This document shows, piece after piece, positions 32,719-44,628 of a stretch of 64,000 nucleotides of DNA. The stretch's first letter is position 1. The number at the start of each line of letters is the position of its first letter. The notes beneath the pieces were generated by a model. That model was not told where the DNA came from, searched no databases, and was given only the letters and a program-made list of their open reading frames with translations. The DNA is from Polytrichum commune (Eukaryota > Streptophyta > Polytrichopsida > Polytrichales > Polytrichaceae). Made by a program: the position numbers and the translations under genes. The stretch lies in NCBI GenBank assembly GCA_950295325.1, contig OX485808.1, forward strand, positions 1,612,501 to 1,676,500, in the 5' to 3' direction.

Positions 32719-34427
32719 CTCACCCCCACCAAACGGAGTCGATGCCCTCATCGACTATACTCGTAGTCGGCACACCAATTCTCAAGTTGCCATCCTCTAT
32801 GGTGCGGCATTGTGTTTACCTTAGGGCGCGACCCCCACAATGCATCTTCAAATTTGGCATGGTCCCAAAGGTGTCGTTCCTAGGTGGTCCGTTAGCGACG
32901 TTGGATCTCTCAGCCAAGGACCTAACGTATACTAGACCCACCTACTTTGGGACTCACTTGGGTTGCCCCTCCTTTGGGGCTCCCCCGTTAGGCTCCACTA
33001 GCCTAACATGACACATCTAGGCGAGACCTCAACGCTTCCACTAAGTTGTCTCGGTTGCAACTCCGAGATGGCTTTCCATTGTTAAGCCACGCCTCGATCG
33101 CACGGGAGTGATGCCAAGTCCCGCCCGACTCGGTTCCCACTTTGCTCTTTCGAGACATGGGTTCATGACTCCCATTGTCGCAACCCTTGCTAGGTCCCTT
33201 AACACTCTTGCCAATTTTCGTTTCTAGAAAAGGTTACGAGCGCTAACCATTCGCATTCCGCCATGCTAATGGATAGCTCCTCTTACCCCGGACCAATAGT
33301 TCATAGGAGGGAACCAACCCTCCTACTTTGCTTTCGGGACTCACCCCTTAATCGGTAACCCATTTCCCCAATGTGGACTTCCATCCATGGAAGTCCAATC
33401 CTATGTTGATCATTGCCGTTCGGCCTCGGGTGGGTGAGGCCACACCACCTCACCCATATAAGCCTCTAGGACTTCACGCGGAGCCCCTACCCCACCGTCA
33501 ACCAACCTCTTGTCTCTCTACCAAGAGTTGGGGCCAAGTGGACATTTTCCCTTAGCCGCTGGGCCTAGAAGCCCCCAGCAGCTTCAGACCATCATAACTT
33601 CCTTGTATGATGTCTGATTCCAGCAACCAACCACTCCATCTTCATCTACGCTTCACGTAGACGCAGATGGACTCCTCACTTGCCCCATTCGGGCAAGTGG
33701 TGAGGAAGTTATGCCTGTTTGAACCTTTGCAGTCCCGGGAATCACTCCCAGGCACTGCTGTACCAGGGCGCTGTCCCGGGACAGCGCCCCACTCAAATGG
33801 CCATAACTGCTAGCTCACACCTCCGATTGAGGTGTTCTTGAGCATTCTAGAATCACCATGCCATGAGCTACGCATAGCTCATGGCCTTACCCTTGTGCCT
33901 CCTAGTCTTCGTGGGTGGGAGGCGTTCCCAACGCCCGGGGCCCTCACCCACACTAGGATCACTTGGGCCCTCTCACCAACGGCGCCACAAGTCCCGGGTG
34001 TCACTCCGGGGTCCCCCTTGTGCCCATGGTGTTTCGGGCACTCCTCATGGAGAGGTGCGCGACACCCATGCGCCAACTTTCGTTCGCTCGCGGGTAGCAC
34101 TTTTATGAGCACGCGCCATCACCTTGTCCAAGCCCGGACAAGCCCACAACTAAGAAGTTTCTTGGTTTTATCCAAGGCCCCTCCAAGCCATGGCCCCCAA
34201 TTACTCGGCTTACCCAACCTAGTTTGGCATGTCTATTCCCCCTCTTCCATTAACCAAGCACAAGTACAAGACTAGGACCTCATCTCATACTTTTCTCTTT
34301 GCACCACTAAAGTTTGGACTTTATTCCCTCAAGCCAAAGATCAAGTTCATGTTGTGGAATAATTAGCCTCGAAGTTACGTGTGCTACTAGCGTCTCTCCC
34401 CCTCACTAAAGGAGATTGATGTCCTCA
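32719..34427 (-). other. Unit 2 polypurine tract and 3' untranslated region
   Basis: Matches the same stretch in the other units once the solo LTR 33176-34064 and one copy of CCCAT are removed. Holds no coding remnant. Confidence 0.7.
33176..34064 (-). repeat. Solo LTR of family B, minus orientation, 889 bp
   Basis: TGTCGCAACCC...GGTGCGCGACA flanked by CCCAT on both sides (33171-33175 and 34065-34069). It is about 82 bp shorter than full LTRs because of a deletion near 33412, between the GATCAT and GCCGTTCGGCC landmarks. Confidence 0.95.
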
Positions 34428-35848
34428 TCAATGCCTACGCTTCATTTTATTGGAATGTCTAGCCTTTGTTTCTTCAAAGTGCTTTACCAATTCCTTGGCG
34501 TTCATCATGTCTTTTGCCGCTACCCAAACGGCTTCTTTCTCATGGTATCCTCATCATTTCACCAACTACTCCTTTGTACATTTTCTTCCTTTTCACTTGG
34601 GATTCCTACACTTGAGGGTGCCCTCCTACCTCATGTTCCAAATGACGTCCACAAGGTCGGGAGGTGGCCTAATCACTTGCTTGTGATCGGGCCACAAGGT
34701 GTTGTCCTTAAATGGCTTTAGGAATGAGACATGAAATGTCGGATGCACTTTGATCTTGGGCGGTAATTCCAACTTATACATGTCCTTGAACATTTGTTCC
34801 ACAATGGGAAACGGAGTTCCAATTTTGGACATGAACTTTGGAGTGAGGCCTTTCGGCTAAGTGAAGTTGTTCACATTCAACAACACCTTTTGGCCCACCT
34901 CATTCTCCACTTCGCGTCTTCTGGCATTGACTTGCACTCCGTAGCACCTTCGGGCTTTCTCCACCAACAACTTGGTCATCTCCAAGACTTGTTTACCATC
35001 CTTGTCCAAGTCTTCACCATCTAGGTTGAACTCTAGTGTTAAATGTGCCCCCTCGAGAGCTAGGTTAATAGGTTGGAGCGCATCCACTCCATAAGCCACC
35101 ACCAAAGACCACCCCTTGGTAGCCAAGTGCGTGGCTACATTGCAATTACACTCCGCTCGACCCACATAGTCCGCCCAATCTCCTTGGTCCGCCCCCACCA
35201 AGTTCCTCAAGTATTGCTTCAAGACTCCATTCACACGCTCCGTTTTCCCATCCGTTTGGGAATGCAAGGCCGTGCTAAACCTTAGTTTTCTTCCGACCTC
35301 CTTAGAGAAATGCATTGAAAATGCACTTGTGAACTTTGGATCTTGATCCCACACAATCACTCTTGGCAACCCGTGGTGCCTCAACCATCCTTTGAAAAAA
35401 GGCTATGCGGTCTTCAACGCGGTGGTGGCTCCCACAATCGGCACCATGTGTGCCAACTTGGCAAACCGCTCTACCATCAACAAGATGGCATCATACCCAT
35501 GTGACTCCGGCAAACTTGTGATCAAGTCCATGCACATACCATGCCATGGCGCCGACGGGATAGGCAACGGTTGCAAGAAACCGCCTTGCTTTTGGTAAGA
35601 GGCTCGGTTCATTTGAACCTTGATTCAAGCCTTCACAAAGTGGGCCATATCTTCCTTTATGCACCGCCAATGGTACCTCCATGACACCATTCTATGGCGG
35701 TTTTTTCTTTTCTTTCTCCTCTATGGCCGGCAATAGGGCTATCACATTTTTCCTTCAAAACCGATAGCCTCAACTTGCCTTGTGGCACAAATACCCGACT
35801 TTGTTTGCATTTGAACAATCCGTCCACCAACTTAACCTCTTTGAGCAC
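34428..35848 (-). pseudogene. Unit 2 integrase and chromodomain remnant
   Basis: Same layout as unit 1. The integrase core keeps the two Asp and the Glu (VWDQDPKF; TDGKTERVN), and the Glu region is closer to the usual DGQTERVN than in unit 1. Core pieces at 34857-35384 and 35403-35612 are in different frames; zinc-domain remains at 35657-35848. The chromodomain has two adjacent TGA codons (34561-34566 region) where others have one. Confidence 0.82.
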
Positions 35849-35909
35849 CTTGCTCTTGCGAAGCTCACCTAAAAGCTTTTGTGCTTTGGGGTAGTTAATT
35901 TACCCCTCC

Positions 35910-37280
35910 CGTATCTTGCATTACAAGTTTCCTTCGCCGGCACACATTAGCCACAAGGTTTGGATGGTTCTCATTGCTTGGAACTCTTCCGGTCTACTTC
36001 GCGCATCCGGCACCACATTTCCACGGTCCGGTTTGTGGATCAAATCCACGTTCATAAGCGCCAAACTATCATGCCACCGCAATGACTTGGCGCTCACTTG
36101 CGCTTGAATGTCAAAATTCTTTTAGGACACATTGTCCATATAGACCTTTGCTTTGTGTGACCCCAAATAGTGTCGCCACATCTTCAAGTAAGGCACTACG
36201 GCAAAGAAGTTGTTTGGCATGAGTTGGTTGTCTTCTTTGACAACCATCGAGCTTTATGCTCCCATATGCAATGGCCATCCATCTTAAATCAACAATCCGC
36301 CATTGGCAAAGTCATTCACCCCCGTATGCACCTCAAAAGGTTTGTCAAGCTCCGCGAACTTGAGCACGGGCGTCTAAGAGAACTTGCTCTCAAGCTCCCC
36401 AAAGACTTGGTGGCAAGGCTCCTCCCACTCTTGGAATAGCCAATTCTTCCACATGTCGGATAAGGTCGGATAACCATCAAGCTTAACGCTCTCATATGCA
36501 ATGGCCATCCATCTTACATTAACCATCCGCCAATGGCAAAGTCACTCGCCCCCCTCCGTATGCATCTCAAAAGGTTTGTCAAGCTCCGCGAACTTAAACA
36601 CGGGTGGCAGAGACAACTTTGTATTAAGCTCCCCAAAGACTTGGGGACAAGGCTCATCCCACTCTTGGGATAGCCCTTTCTTTCACAAATCGCACTAGGT
36701 TCGACAACCATTAAGCTTAATGCTCCCATATGCAATAGGCATCCATCTCGGATCAACATCCGCCAATGGTAAAATTACTCGCCCCCATATGCACCTCAAA
36801 AGGTTTGTTAAAGTCCGCGAACTTAAGCACGGGCGGCGAAGAAAACTTGTTTTTGAACCCCCCCAAAGGCTTGGTGACAAGGCTCATCCCACTCTTGGGA
36901 TAGCCATTTTCCTCAATAAGTTGAATAAGGTCCTAGGAACCTTAGAAAACTCTCGAATGAAGTTGTGGTACTAATTGGCTAGGCCAACAAATGACCTAAG
37001 CCCTTTTTGAATCAAGGGCCAATTCTCCTTTTGGATTGCCTTGACATTCTTCATGTTCGTCCACCAACTTCCTTTGTCACCACATACCTCAAGAACTCAA
37101 TCTCTCGTTGAGCAAAGTTATTTTTCACTCCTTGGCGGCAATTTTTTTGGGCAACACATTGGTGAATACATCCTTGTATCTCACCAACATCACACCAATG
37201 TTGTTTGGAGGAGGCCCATCTTTCCTAGCCTCCCCATACGTTCCTTGGAGTTGCTCCAATTGAACCACGACCATTATGCT
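35910..37280 (-). pseudogene. Unit 2 RNase H / RT remnant, cut by LTR 3
   Basis: RNase H C-terminus, three tandem RT/RNase H segments and the RT connection, then the RT approach sequence (DVFTNVLP, about 37125-37200). The palm is again missing. The unit stops at 37280 (flank ATGCT) where LTR 3 begins; its 56-bp array, leader and primer site are absent here. Confidence 0.8.
36300..36930 (-). repeat. Tandem RT/RNase H segment, three copies (unit 2)
   Basis: ATAGCC markers at about 36434, 36669 and 36899. Shares the private variants CCCCCCTCCG and GGGCGTCTAAGAG with unit 5. Confidence 0.82.
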
Positions 37281-38255
37281 TGTCGCAACCCTTGCTAGCC
37301 CCCCCTTGACCATCTTGCCAATTTTCAAATCTAGCAAAGGTTACGAGTGGCTAACCCTTTGCATACCGCCATGCTAATGGATAGCTCCTCTTACCCCGGA
37401 CCAATAGTTCATAGGAGGGAACCAACCCTCCTACTTTGCTTTCGGGACTCACCCCTTAATCGGTAACCCATTTCCCCAATGTGGACTTCCATCCATGGAA
37501 GTCCAATCCTATGTTGATCATCGCGTTGCCGGAGCAACACTACAACAACCCGAACCATACTAGGCAACTATGGCCTCACAATAGGCCAATGCCCATGGAG
37601 GCCTTGCCGTTCGGCCTCGGGTGGGTGAGGCCACACCACCTCACCCATATAAGCCTCTAGGACTTCACGCGGGGCCCCTACCCCACCGTCAACCAACCTC
37701 TTGTCTCTCCACCAAGAGTTGGGGCCAAGTGGACATTCTCCCTTAGCCGCTGGGCTAACAAGCCTCTAGCAGCTTCAGACCATCATAACTTCCTTGTATG
37801 ATTTCCGAGGCTAGCAACCAACCACTCCATCTTCATCTATGTTTCACGTAGATGCCGATGGACTCCTCACTTGCCCCATTTGGGCAAGTTATGAGGACAT
37901 TATGCCTCTTTGAACCTTGGCAGTCCCGGGAGTCACTCCCAGGCACTGCTGCACCAGGGCGCTGTCCCGGGACAGCGCCCCACTCAAATGGCCATAACTC
38001 CTAGCTCACACCTCCGATTGAGGTGTTCTTGAGCATTCTAGAATCACCACGCCATGAGCTACGCATAGCTCATGGCCTTACCCTTGTGCCTCCTAGTCTC
38101 CGTGGGTGGGAGGCGTTCCCAACGCCCGGGGCCCTCACCCACACTAGGATCACTTGGGCCCTCTCACCAATGGCGCCACAAGTCCCGGGTGTCACTCCGG
38201 GGTCCCCCTTGTGCCCATGGTGTTTCGGGCACTCCTTATGGAGAGTTGCGCGACA
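37281..38255 (-). repeat. Family B LTR 3 (3' LTR of unit 3), 975 bp
   Basis: Starts TGTCGCAACCCTTGCTAGCC and ends GTTGCGCGACA. Polypurine tract of unit 3 follows at 38256. The CTAGCCCCCCCTTGACC variant near its start is shared with the fragment at 50773, which supports pairing with LTR 4. Confidence 0.9.
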
Positions 38256-38414
38256 CTCACCCCCACCAAACGGAGTCGATGCCCTCATCGACTATACTCT
38301 TAGTCGGCACACCAATTCTCAAGTTGCCATCCTCTATGGTGCGGCATTGTGTTTACCTTAGGGCGCGACCCCCACAATGCATCTTCAAATTTGGCATGGT
38401 CCCAAAGGTGTCGT
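38256..38414 (-). other. Unit 3 polypurine tract and 3' end, spacer of an inverted LTR pair
   Basis: 159 bp of unit 3 between LTR 3 (minus) and the plus-strand LTR at 38415. It resumes at 45607 after the nested element; the break is within GGTGTCGT/TCCTAGG. Confidence 0.88.
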
Positions 38415-39387
38415 TGTCGCGCACCTCTCCATGAGGAGTGCCCGAAACACCATGGGCACAAGGGGGACCCCGGAGTGACACCCGGGACTTGTGGCGCCGT
38501 TGGTGAGAGGGCCCAAGTGATCCTAGTGTGGGTGAGGATCCCGGGCGTTGGGAACGCCTCCCACCCACGAAGACTAGGAGGCACAAGGGTAAGGCCATGA
38601 GTTATGCGTAGCTCATGGCGTGGTGATTCTAGAATGCTCAAGAACACCTCAATCGGAGGTGTGAGCTAGGAGTTATGGCCATTTGAGTGGCGCGCTGTCC
38701 CGGGACAGCGCCCTGGTACAGCAGTGCCTGGGAGTGATTCCCGGGACTGCCAAGGTTCAAACAGGCATAACTTCCTGACCACTTGCCCGAATGGGGCAAG
38801 TGAGGAGTCCATCGGCATGTACGTGAAGCGTAGATGAAGATGGAGTGGTTGGTTGCTGGAATCAGACATCATACAAGGAAGTTATGATGGTCTGAAGCTG
38901 CTGGGGGCTTCTAGGCCCAGCGGCTAAGGGAAAATGTCCACTTGGCCCCAACTCTTGGGAGAGAGACAAGAGGTTGGTTGACGGTGGGGTAGGGGCCCCG
39001 CGTAGAGTCCTAGAGGCTTATATGGGTGAGGTGGTGTGGCCTCACCCACCCGAGGCCGAACGGCACGGCCTCCATGGGCATTGGCCCATTGTGAGGCCAT
39101 AGTTGCCTAGTATGGTTCGGGTTGTTGTAGTGTTGCTCCGGCAACGCGATGATCAACATAGGATTGGACTTCCATGCATGGAAGTCCACATCAAAGAAAT
39201 GGGTTACCGATTAAGGGGTGAGTCCCGAAAGCAAAGTAGGAGGGTTGGTTCCCCTCCTTTGAATTAATGGTCCGGGGTAAGAGGAGCTAACCATTAGCAT
39301 GGCGGTATGCGAAGGGTTAGCGCTCGTAACCTTTGCTAGAAAAGAAAATTGGCAAGATTGCTAAGGGGGCTAGCAAGGGTTGCGACA
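38415..39387 (+). repeat. 5' LTR of the nested plus-strand element (973 bp)
   Basis: TGTCGCGCACC...GGGTTGCGACA. With LTR 3 (37281-38255) it makes a roughly 970-bp inverted repeat around a 159-bp spacer. Confidence 0.95.
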
Positions 39388-39389
39388 CG

Positions 39390-39405
39390 TGGTATCAGAG
39401 CAGGG
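39390..39405 (+). other. Primer binding site, tRNA-iMet type
   Basis: TGGTATCAGAGCAGGG, two bases after the LTR. The first 12 bases match the complement of the initiator tRNA-Met 3' end. Confidence 0.92.
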
Positions 39406-40044
39406 TTCCAATTTTTGAGCTAGCACTTTGAGGTAGACATGGCTATCAAAAATGCGGGTTATGATGGTGAGCCCGGGGTTTCCAAAAGGTATGAGGCTCA
39501 AATTGGAACAAGGGTCATGTGCAAGTGAATTTTGACCATACCATTGATTCTAATGACAATGGTGGGCATGAGGGTGGATTCGGTAAGGAAAATGGAGGAG
39601 TGCTTTGAAAGGGCTCCCGCAAACCTCGAAAAGTAATCGGGGGCTAGAATACCGAATGCATCCGAAAGCTTGGACAGTGGTAATGTTGGATTGAAATTCC
39701 AATCCAAATTGCTTAGAATGTGGTGAAGTTGGAATGGGTGCAAATGCGGCACTCAAGGCTTTTAGGCCTATGTCTGCGATTTAACCACCATAATGAATGG
39801 CACAACTAAGATTGACTAGTTGGCTAAGAAACACATCGTTTTAGATGGGGTTTCAAAAGCGGGTGGTGAATACCATGTTCAACTCCCCAAAGCTTCTTGA
39901 GGACGTATCGGGAATCTTTAAGATTTGAAGAACATTGAAGCCGATGATCCCGAAAAGAAGTTGGACGGGGCATCACCACAAAGTGGGTTTTAGCCGATAT
40001 TGGTCCCAAATAAATGGGCGAAAATAGTTTGGCCCATTATACCA
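39406..40044 (+). other. Leader / decayed gag region of the nested element
   Basis: An ATG at 39439 opens a frame starting MAIKNAGYDGEPG that stops after 29 codons. Further short frames follow. No zinc knuckle or capsid motif was recognised. Confidence 0.5.
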
Positions 40045-40330
40045 AGGCAAAACATACTCGTGCCGCGGACGGAATGTTGGGAGGTGGGTTGATCCTACCA
40101 AGGCAATTCATGTTCGTGCCGCGGACAAAGTGTGAAAGGTGGCTTTGTGCTACCAAGGCAAATCATGTTTGTTCCGCGGACAAACTATTAGAAATTGGTT
40201 TTGTGGCACCGTACCAAACCAATTTGTCCCGCGGACGGAATGTTTAGAGTTGGGTTTGCGGACCAAGCCAAGCCAAGTTGCCGAGGACGGAATGTTGGAC
40301 GATGGCTTTGTGGGCAAGGCTAGTAGCCTT
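40045..40330 (+). repeat. Tandem array, about 56-bp period (nested element)
   Basis: Five to six copies of a unit with GCCGCGGACGGAATGTTG or variants, alternating with ACCAAGGCAA-type sequence. Same array as in the minus units. Confidence 0.85.
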
Positions 40331-40479
40331 AAGCCGAGGCCAAGTCTCATGGATTGACAAAGAGTCAACATACTCCTTGATGAGCTGAAGCTCATAAGGT
40401 GTTGGGGCTTGCCGACGCGTATAATGGGCAAGCTCATTAATGTGCGGTCTCTAAGGGTGAACCCCATGAAATAAGGTAA

Positions 40480-42320
40480 TGACGATGTCTTTGACGTTAT
40501 AATGTGGGACATTGGAATTTGTGGACATTTTACACTACGTAAAATGGATGAGGTGCCCTCACTTTGGAGGACACCTTCTTTGAAACTCACATGAAAGATG
40601 TGAGGCGCAAGCCGGTGAGCTTGCGGTGCATTTGTGATGTGCCATGATGGCAAAGAATTGAACTACAAATTGACAAGGACTCCTATGGTAGGAGGACCCA
40701 AGTTGAATTTGGTCTTAATGGACCAAATGAAAAATGGTAAACATAATGGTCGTGGTTCAATTGGAGCAACTCCAAGGAACTCATGGGGAGGTTAGGAAAG
40801 ATGGGCCTCCCCCAAACCATACTTGTGGGATGTTGGTGAGATACAAGGATGTATTCACCAATGTGTTGCTCAAAATGTTACCGCCAAGGAGTGAATTGCA
40901 ACTTTGCTCAAGAAGAAATTGAGTTCTTGAGGCATGTGGTGACAAAGGAAGTCGGTGGACAAACATGAAGAATGTCAAGGCAATCGAAGAGGAGAATTGG
41001 CCCTTGACTTTAAAAAAGGCTTAGGTCATTGGTTGGCCTAGCCAACTACTACCACCACTTCATTCATGGTTTTTCTAAGGTTGCTAGGACCTTAGTCAAC
41101 ATGTTGGAAAAAATGGCTATCCCAAGAGTGGGATGAGCCTTGTCACCAAGCCTTTGGGGAGCTCAAGAAAAAGTTCTCTTCACAAGATGTGGTTAAGTTT
41201 CCGGGTTTTCATAAGCATGTTGAGGTGCACATGAAGGCGAAGGACTTTACCATTGGCGGATGTTGATCCAAGATGGATGACCATTGCTTATGGGAGCATT
41301 AAGCTCCATGGTTGTAGAAGCTTGTCCAACTTGTGAAAGAAATGGCTATCCCAAGAGTGGGATGAGCCTTGCCACCAAGTCTTTGAGGAGCTTAAGAGCA
41401 AGTTCTCTTCGCCGCCCGTGCTCAAGTTCGCGGAATTTGACAAACCTTTTGAGGTGCATACGGGGGCAAGCGACTTTACCATTGGCGGATGTTGATCCAA
41501 GATGGATGCCCATTGCATATGGGACCATTAAGCTTAAAGGTGGTCGAACCTTGTGCGACTTGTGAACGAAATGGCTATCTCAAGAGTGGGATGAGCCTTG
41601 TCCCAAAGTCTTTGGGGAACTTAAGATAAAGTCCTCTTTACCACCCGTGTTCAAGTTCGCGGAGCTTGAAAAACCTTTTGAGGTGCATACGGGGGGCGAG
41701 TGACTTTACCATTGGCGGATATTGATGCTAGATGGATGGCCATTGCATATGAGAGCATGAAGCTCAATGGTTGTCCCACCTTGTCCGACTTGTGGAAGAA
41801 ATGGCTATCCCAAGAGTGGGATGATGTTTGTCACGAGTCTTTGGGGAGCTTAACACCAAGTTCTCTTCGCCGCCCGTGCTCAAGTTCGCGGAGCTTGACA
41901 AACCTTTTGAGGTGCATACGGGGGTGAGTGATTTTGCCAATGGTGGATTATGTGTAAGATGGATGGCCATTGCATATGCGAGCATGAAGCTCGATGGTTG
42001 TCAAAGAAGACAACCAACTCATAACAAAGAACTTCTTTGCCGTAGTGCATTGCTTGAAGAGGTGGCGACATTATTTAAGGTCGCACAAAGCAAAGGTCTA
42101 CATGGACAATGTGTCCTAAAAGTATTTTGACATACAAGCGCAAGTGACCGCCAAGTCATTGCGTTGGCATGATAGCTTGGCGCTTATGAAGGTGGATCTA
42201 ATTCACAAACCGGACCGTGCAAATGTGGTGCCGGAAGCGCTAAGTAGACGGGAAGAGTTCCAAGCAATGATAACCATCCAAACCTTGTGGCTAATGTGTG
42301 CCGGCGAAGGAAACTTGTGA
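40480..42320 (+). pseudogene. Nested element protease-tail / RT / RNase H remnant, RT palm absent
   Basis: Sequence after protease (about 40550-40730), RT approach LVRYKDVFTNVLLKMLPPRSE (about 40830-40895), then at once the sequence of IEFLRHVVTKE (about 40918-40955). Next come the RT connection (to about 41110), four tandem RT/RNase H segments, and RNase H C-terminus with VYMDN-, DSLALMKVDL- and ALSRREEFQA-like motifs to 42320. Many stops and shifts. No YVDD or FVDD motif anywhere between LTRs. Confidence 0.82.
41113..42030 (+). repeat. Tandem RT/RNase H segment, four copies (nested element)
   Basis: ATGGCTAT markers at 41113, 41342, 41571 and 41801 (229, 229, 230 bp). Each copy runs from the WDEPCHQ-like RT end through FEVHTGA-DFA (RNase H start) to a LAYGS-KL-G-like end, then jumps back. 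Confidence 0.88.
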
Positions 42321-42392
42321 TGCAAGATACGGGAGGGGTAAATTAACTACCCCGAGGCACAAAAGCTTTTAGGTGAGCTTCGCAAGAGCAAG

Positions 42393-43814
42393 GTGCTTAA
42401 AGAGGTTAAGTTGGTGGACGGATTGTTCAAGTGCAAGCAAAGTTGGGTGTATGTGCCACAAGGCAAGTTGAGGCTATCGGTTTTGAAGGAGGAATATGAT
42501 AGTCCTATTGCCGGCCATAGAGGAGAAAAAGAAAAAACCGCCATAGAATGGTGTCATGGAGTTACCATTGGCAGTGCATAAAAGGAAGATATAGCCCACT
42601 TTGTGAAGGCTTGAATTAAAGTGCCAAGTGAACCGAGCCTCTTACCAAAAGCAAGGCGGTTTCTTGCAACCGTGCCTATCCCGTCGGCGCCATGGCATAG
42701 TATGTGCATGGACTTGATCACAAGTTTGCCGGAGTCACATGGGTATGATGCCATCTTGTTGATGGTAGAGCGGTTTGCCAAGTTGGCACACATGGTGCCG
42801 ATTGTGGGAACCGCCACCGCGTTGGAGACCGCATAGCCTTTTCTCAAAGGATGGTTGAGGCACCACGGGTTGCCAAGAGTGATTGTGTGGGATCAAGATC
42901 CGAAGTTCACAAGTGCATTTTCAATGCATTTCTCTAAGGAGGTCGGAATGAAACTAAGGTTTAGCACGGCCTTGCATTCCCAAATGAATGGGAAAGCGGA
43001 GCATGTGAATGGAGTCTTGAAGCAATACTTGAGGAACTTGGTGGGGGCGGACCAAGGAGATTGGGCGGACTATGTGGGTCGAGCGGAGTGTAATTGCAAT
43101 GTAGCCACGCACTTGGCTACCAAGGGGTGGTCTTTCGTGGTGGCTTATGGAGTGGATGCGCTCCAACCTATTAACCTAGCTCTCGAGGGGGCACATTCAA
43201 CACTAGAGTTCAACCAAGATGGTGAGGACTTGGCCAAGGATGGTAAACAAGTCTTGGAGATGACCAAGTTGTTGGTGGAGAAAGCCCGAAGGTGCTACGG
43301 AGTGCAAATCAATGCCGGAAGACGCGAAGTGGAGTATGAGGTGGGCCAATAAGGTGTTGTTGAATGTGGACAATTTCACCTTGCCCAAAGGCCTTACTCC
43401 AAAAGTTCATGTCCAAAATTGGAGCTTCGTTTTCCATTGTGGAACAAGTGTTCAAGGACATGTATAAGTTGGAATTACCGCCGGAGATCAAAGTGCATCC
43501 GACATTTCATGTCTCATTACGAAAGTTATTTTAGGACGACACCTTGTGGCCCGATCACAAGCAAGTGATTAGGCCACCGCCCGACCTTGTGGAGGTCATT
43601 TGGAACATGAGGTAGGACGGCATCCTCAAGTGTAGGAAGCCCAAGTGAAAATGAAAGAAAATGTACAAAGGAGTACTTGGTGAAATGGTGAGGATACCAT
43701 GAGAAAGAAACCGCTTGGGTGGCGGCAAGAGACATGGTGAACACCAATGAATTGGTGAAGCACTTTGAAGAAACTAAGGCTAAGGATTCCAATAAAATGA
43801 AGCGTAGGCATTGA
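42393..43814 (+). pseudogene. Nested element integrase and chromodomain remnant
   Basis: Zinc-domain remains (42393-42581), core part with MDLITSLP Asp (42621-42836), core part with VWDQDPKF Asp and AEHVN Glu (42855-43352), tail, then a chromodomain (about 43665-43814) with TGA at 43689-43691 after EYLVKW. Frames differ between pieces and stops separate them. All three catalytic acidic residues survive although the protein cannot be made as one chain. Confidence 0.87.
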
Positions 43815-44628
43815 TGAGGACATCAATCTCCTTTAGTGGGGGAGAGACGCTAGTAGCACACTTAGCTTCGAGGTTAATTACTCCACAACATGAACTTGTT
43901 CTTTGGCTTGAGGGAATAAAGTCCAAACTTTAGTGGTGCAACGAGAAAAGTATGAGATGAGGTCCTAGTCTTGTACTTGTGCTTGGTTAATGGAAGAGGG
44001 GGAATAGATATGCCAAACTAGGTTGGGTAAGCCGAGTAATTGGGGGCCATGGCTTCGAGGGGCCTTGGATAAAACCAAGAAACTTCTTAGTTGTGGGCTT
44101 GTCCGGGCGGGGACAAGGTGATGGCGCGTGCTCATAAAAGTGCTACCCGCGAGCTAACGAGAGTTGGCACATGGGAGTCATGAACCCATGTCTCGAAAGA
44201 GCAAAGTGGGAACCGAGTCGGGCGGGACTTGGCATCACCCCCGTGCGATCGAGGCGTGGCTTAACAATGGAAAGCCATCTCGGAGTTGCAACCGAGACAA
44301 CTTAGTGGAAGCGTTGAGGTCTCGCCTAGATGTGTCACGTTAGGCTAGTGGAGCCTAACGGGGGAGGCCCCAAAGGAGGGGCAACCCAAGTGAGTCCCAA
44401 AGTAGGTGGGTCTAGTATAGGTTAGGTCCTTGGATGAGAGATCCAAGGTCGCTAACGGACCACCTAGGAACGACACCTTTGGGACTATGCCAAATTTGAA
44501 GATGCATTGTGGGGGTCGCGCCCTAAGGTAAACACAATGCGGCACCATAGAGGATGGCAACTTGAGAATTGGTGTGCCGACTACGAGTATAGTCGATGAG
44601 GGCATCGACTCCGTTTGGTGGGGGTGAG
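43815..44628 (+). other. Nested element 3' untranslated region and polypurine tract
   Basis: Polypurine tract GGTGGGGGTGAG at 44617-44628 abuts the 3' LTR. A GTTAGGCT/AGCCTAAC stem-loop lies at 44339-44359. No coding remnant. Confidence 0.8.
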
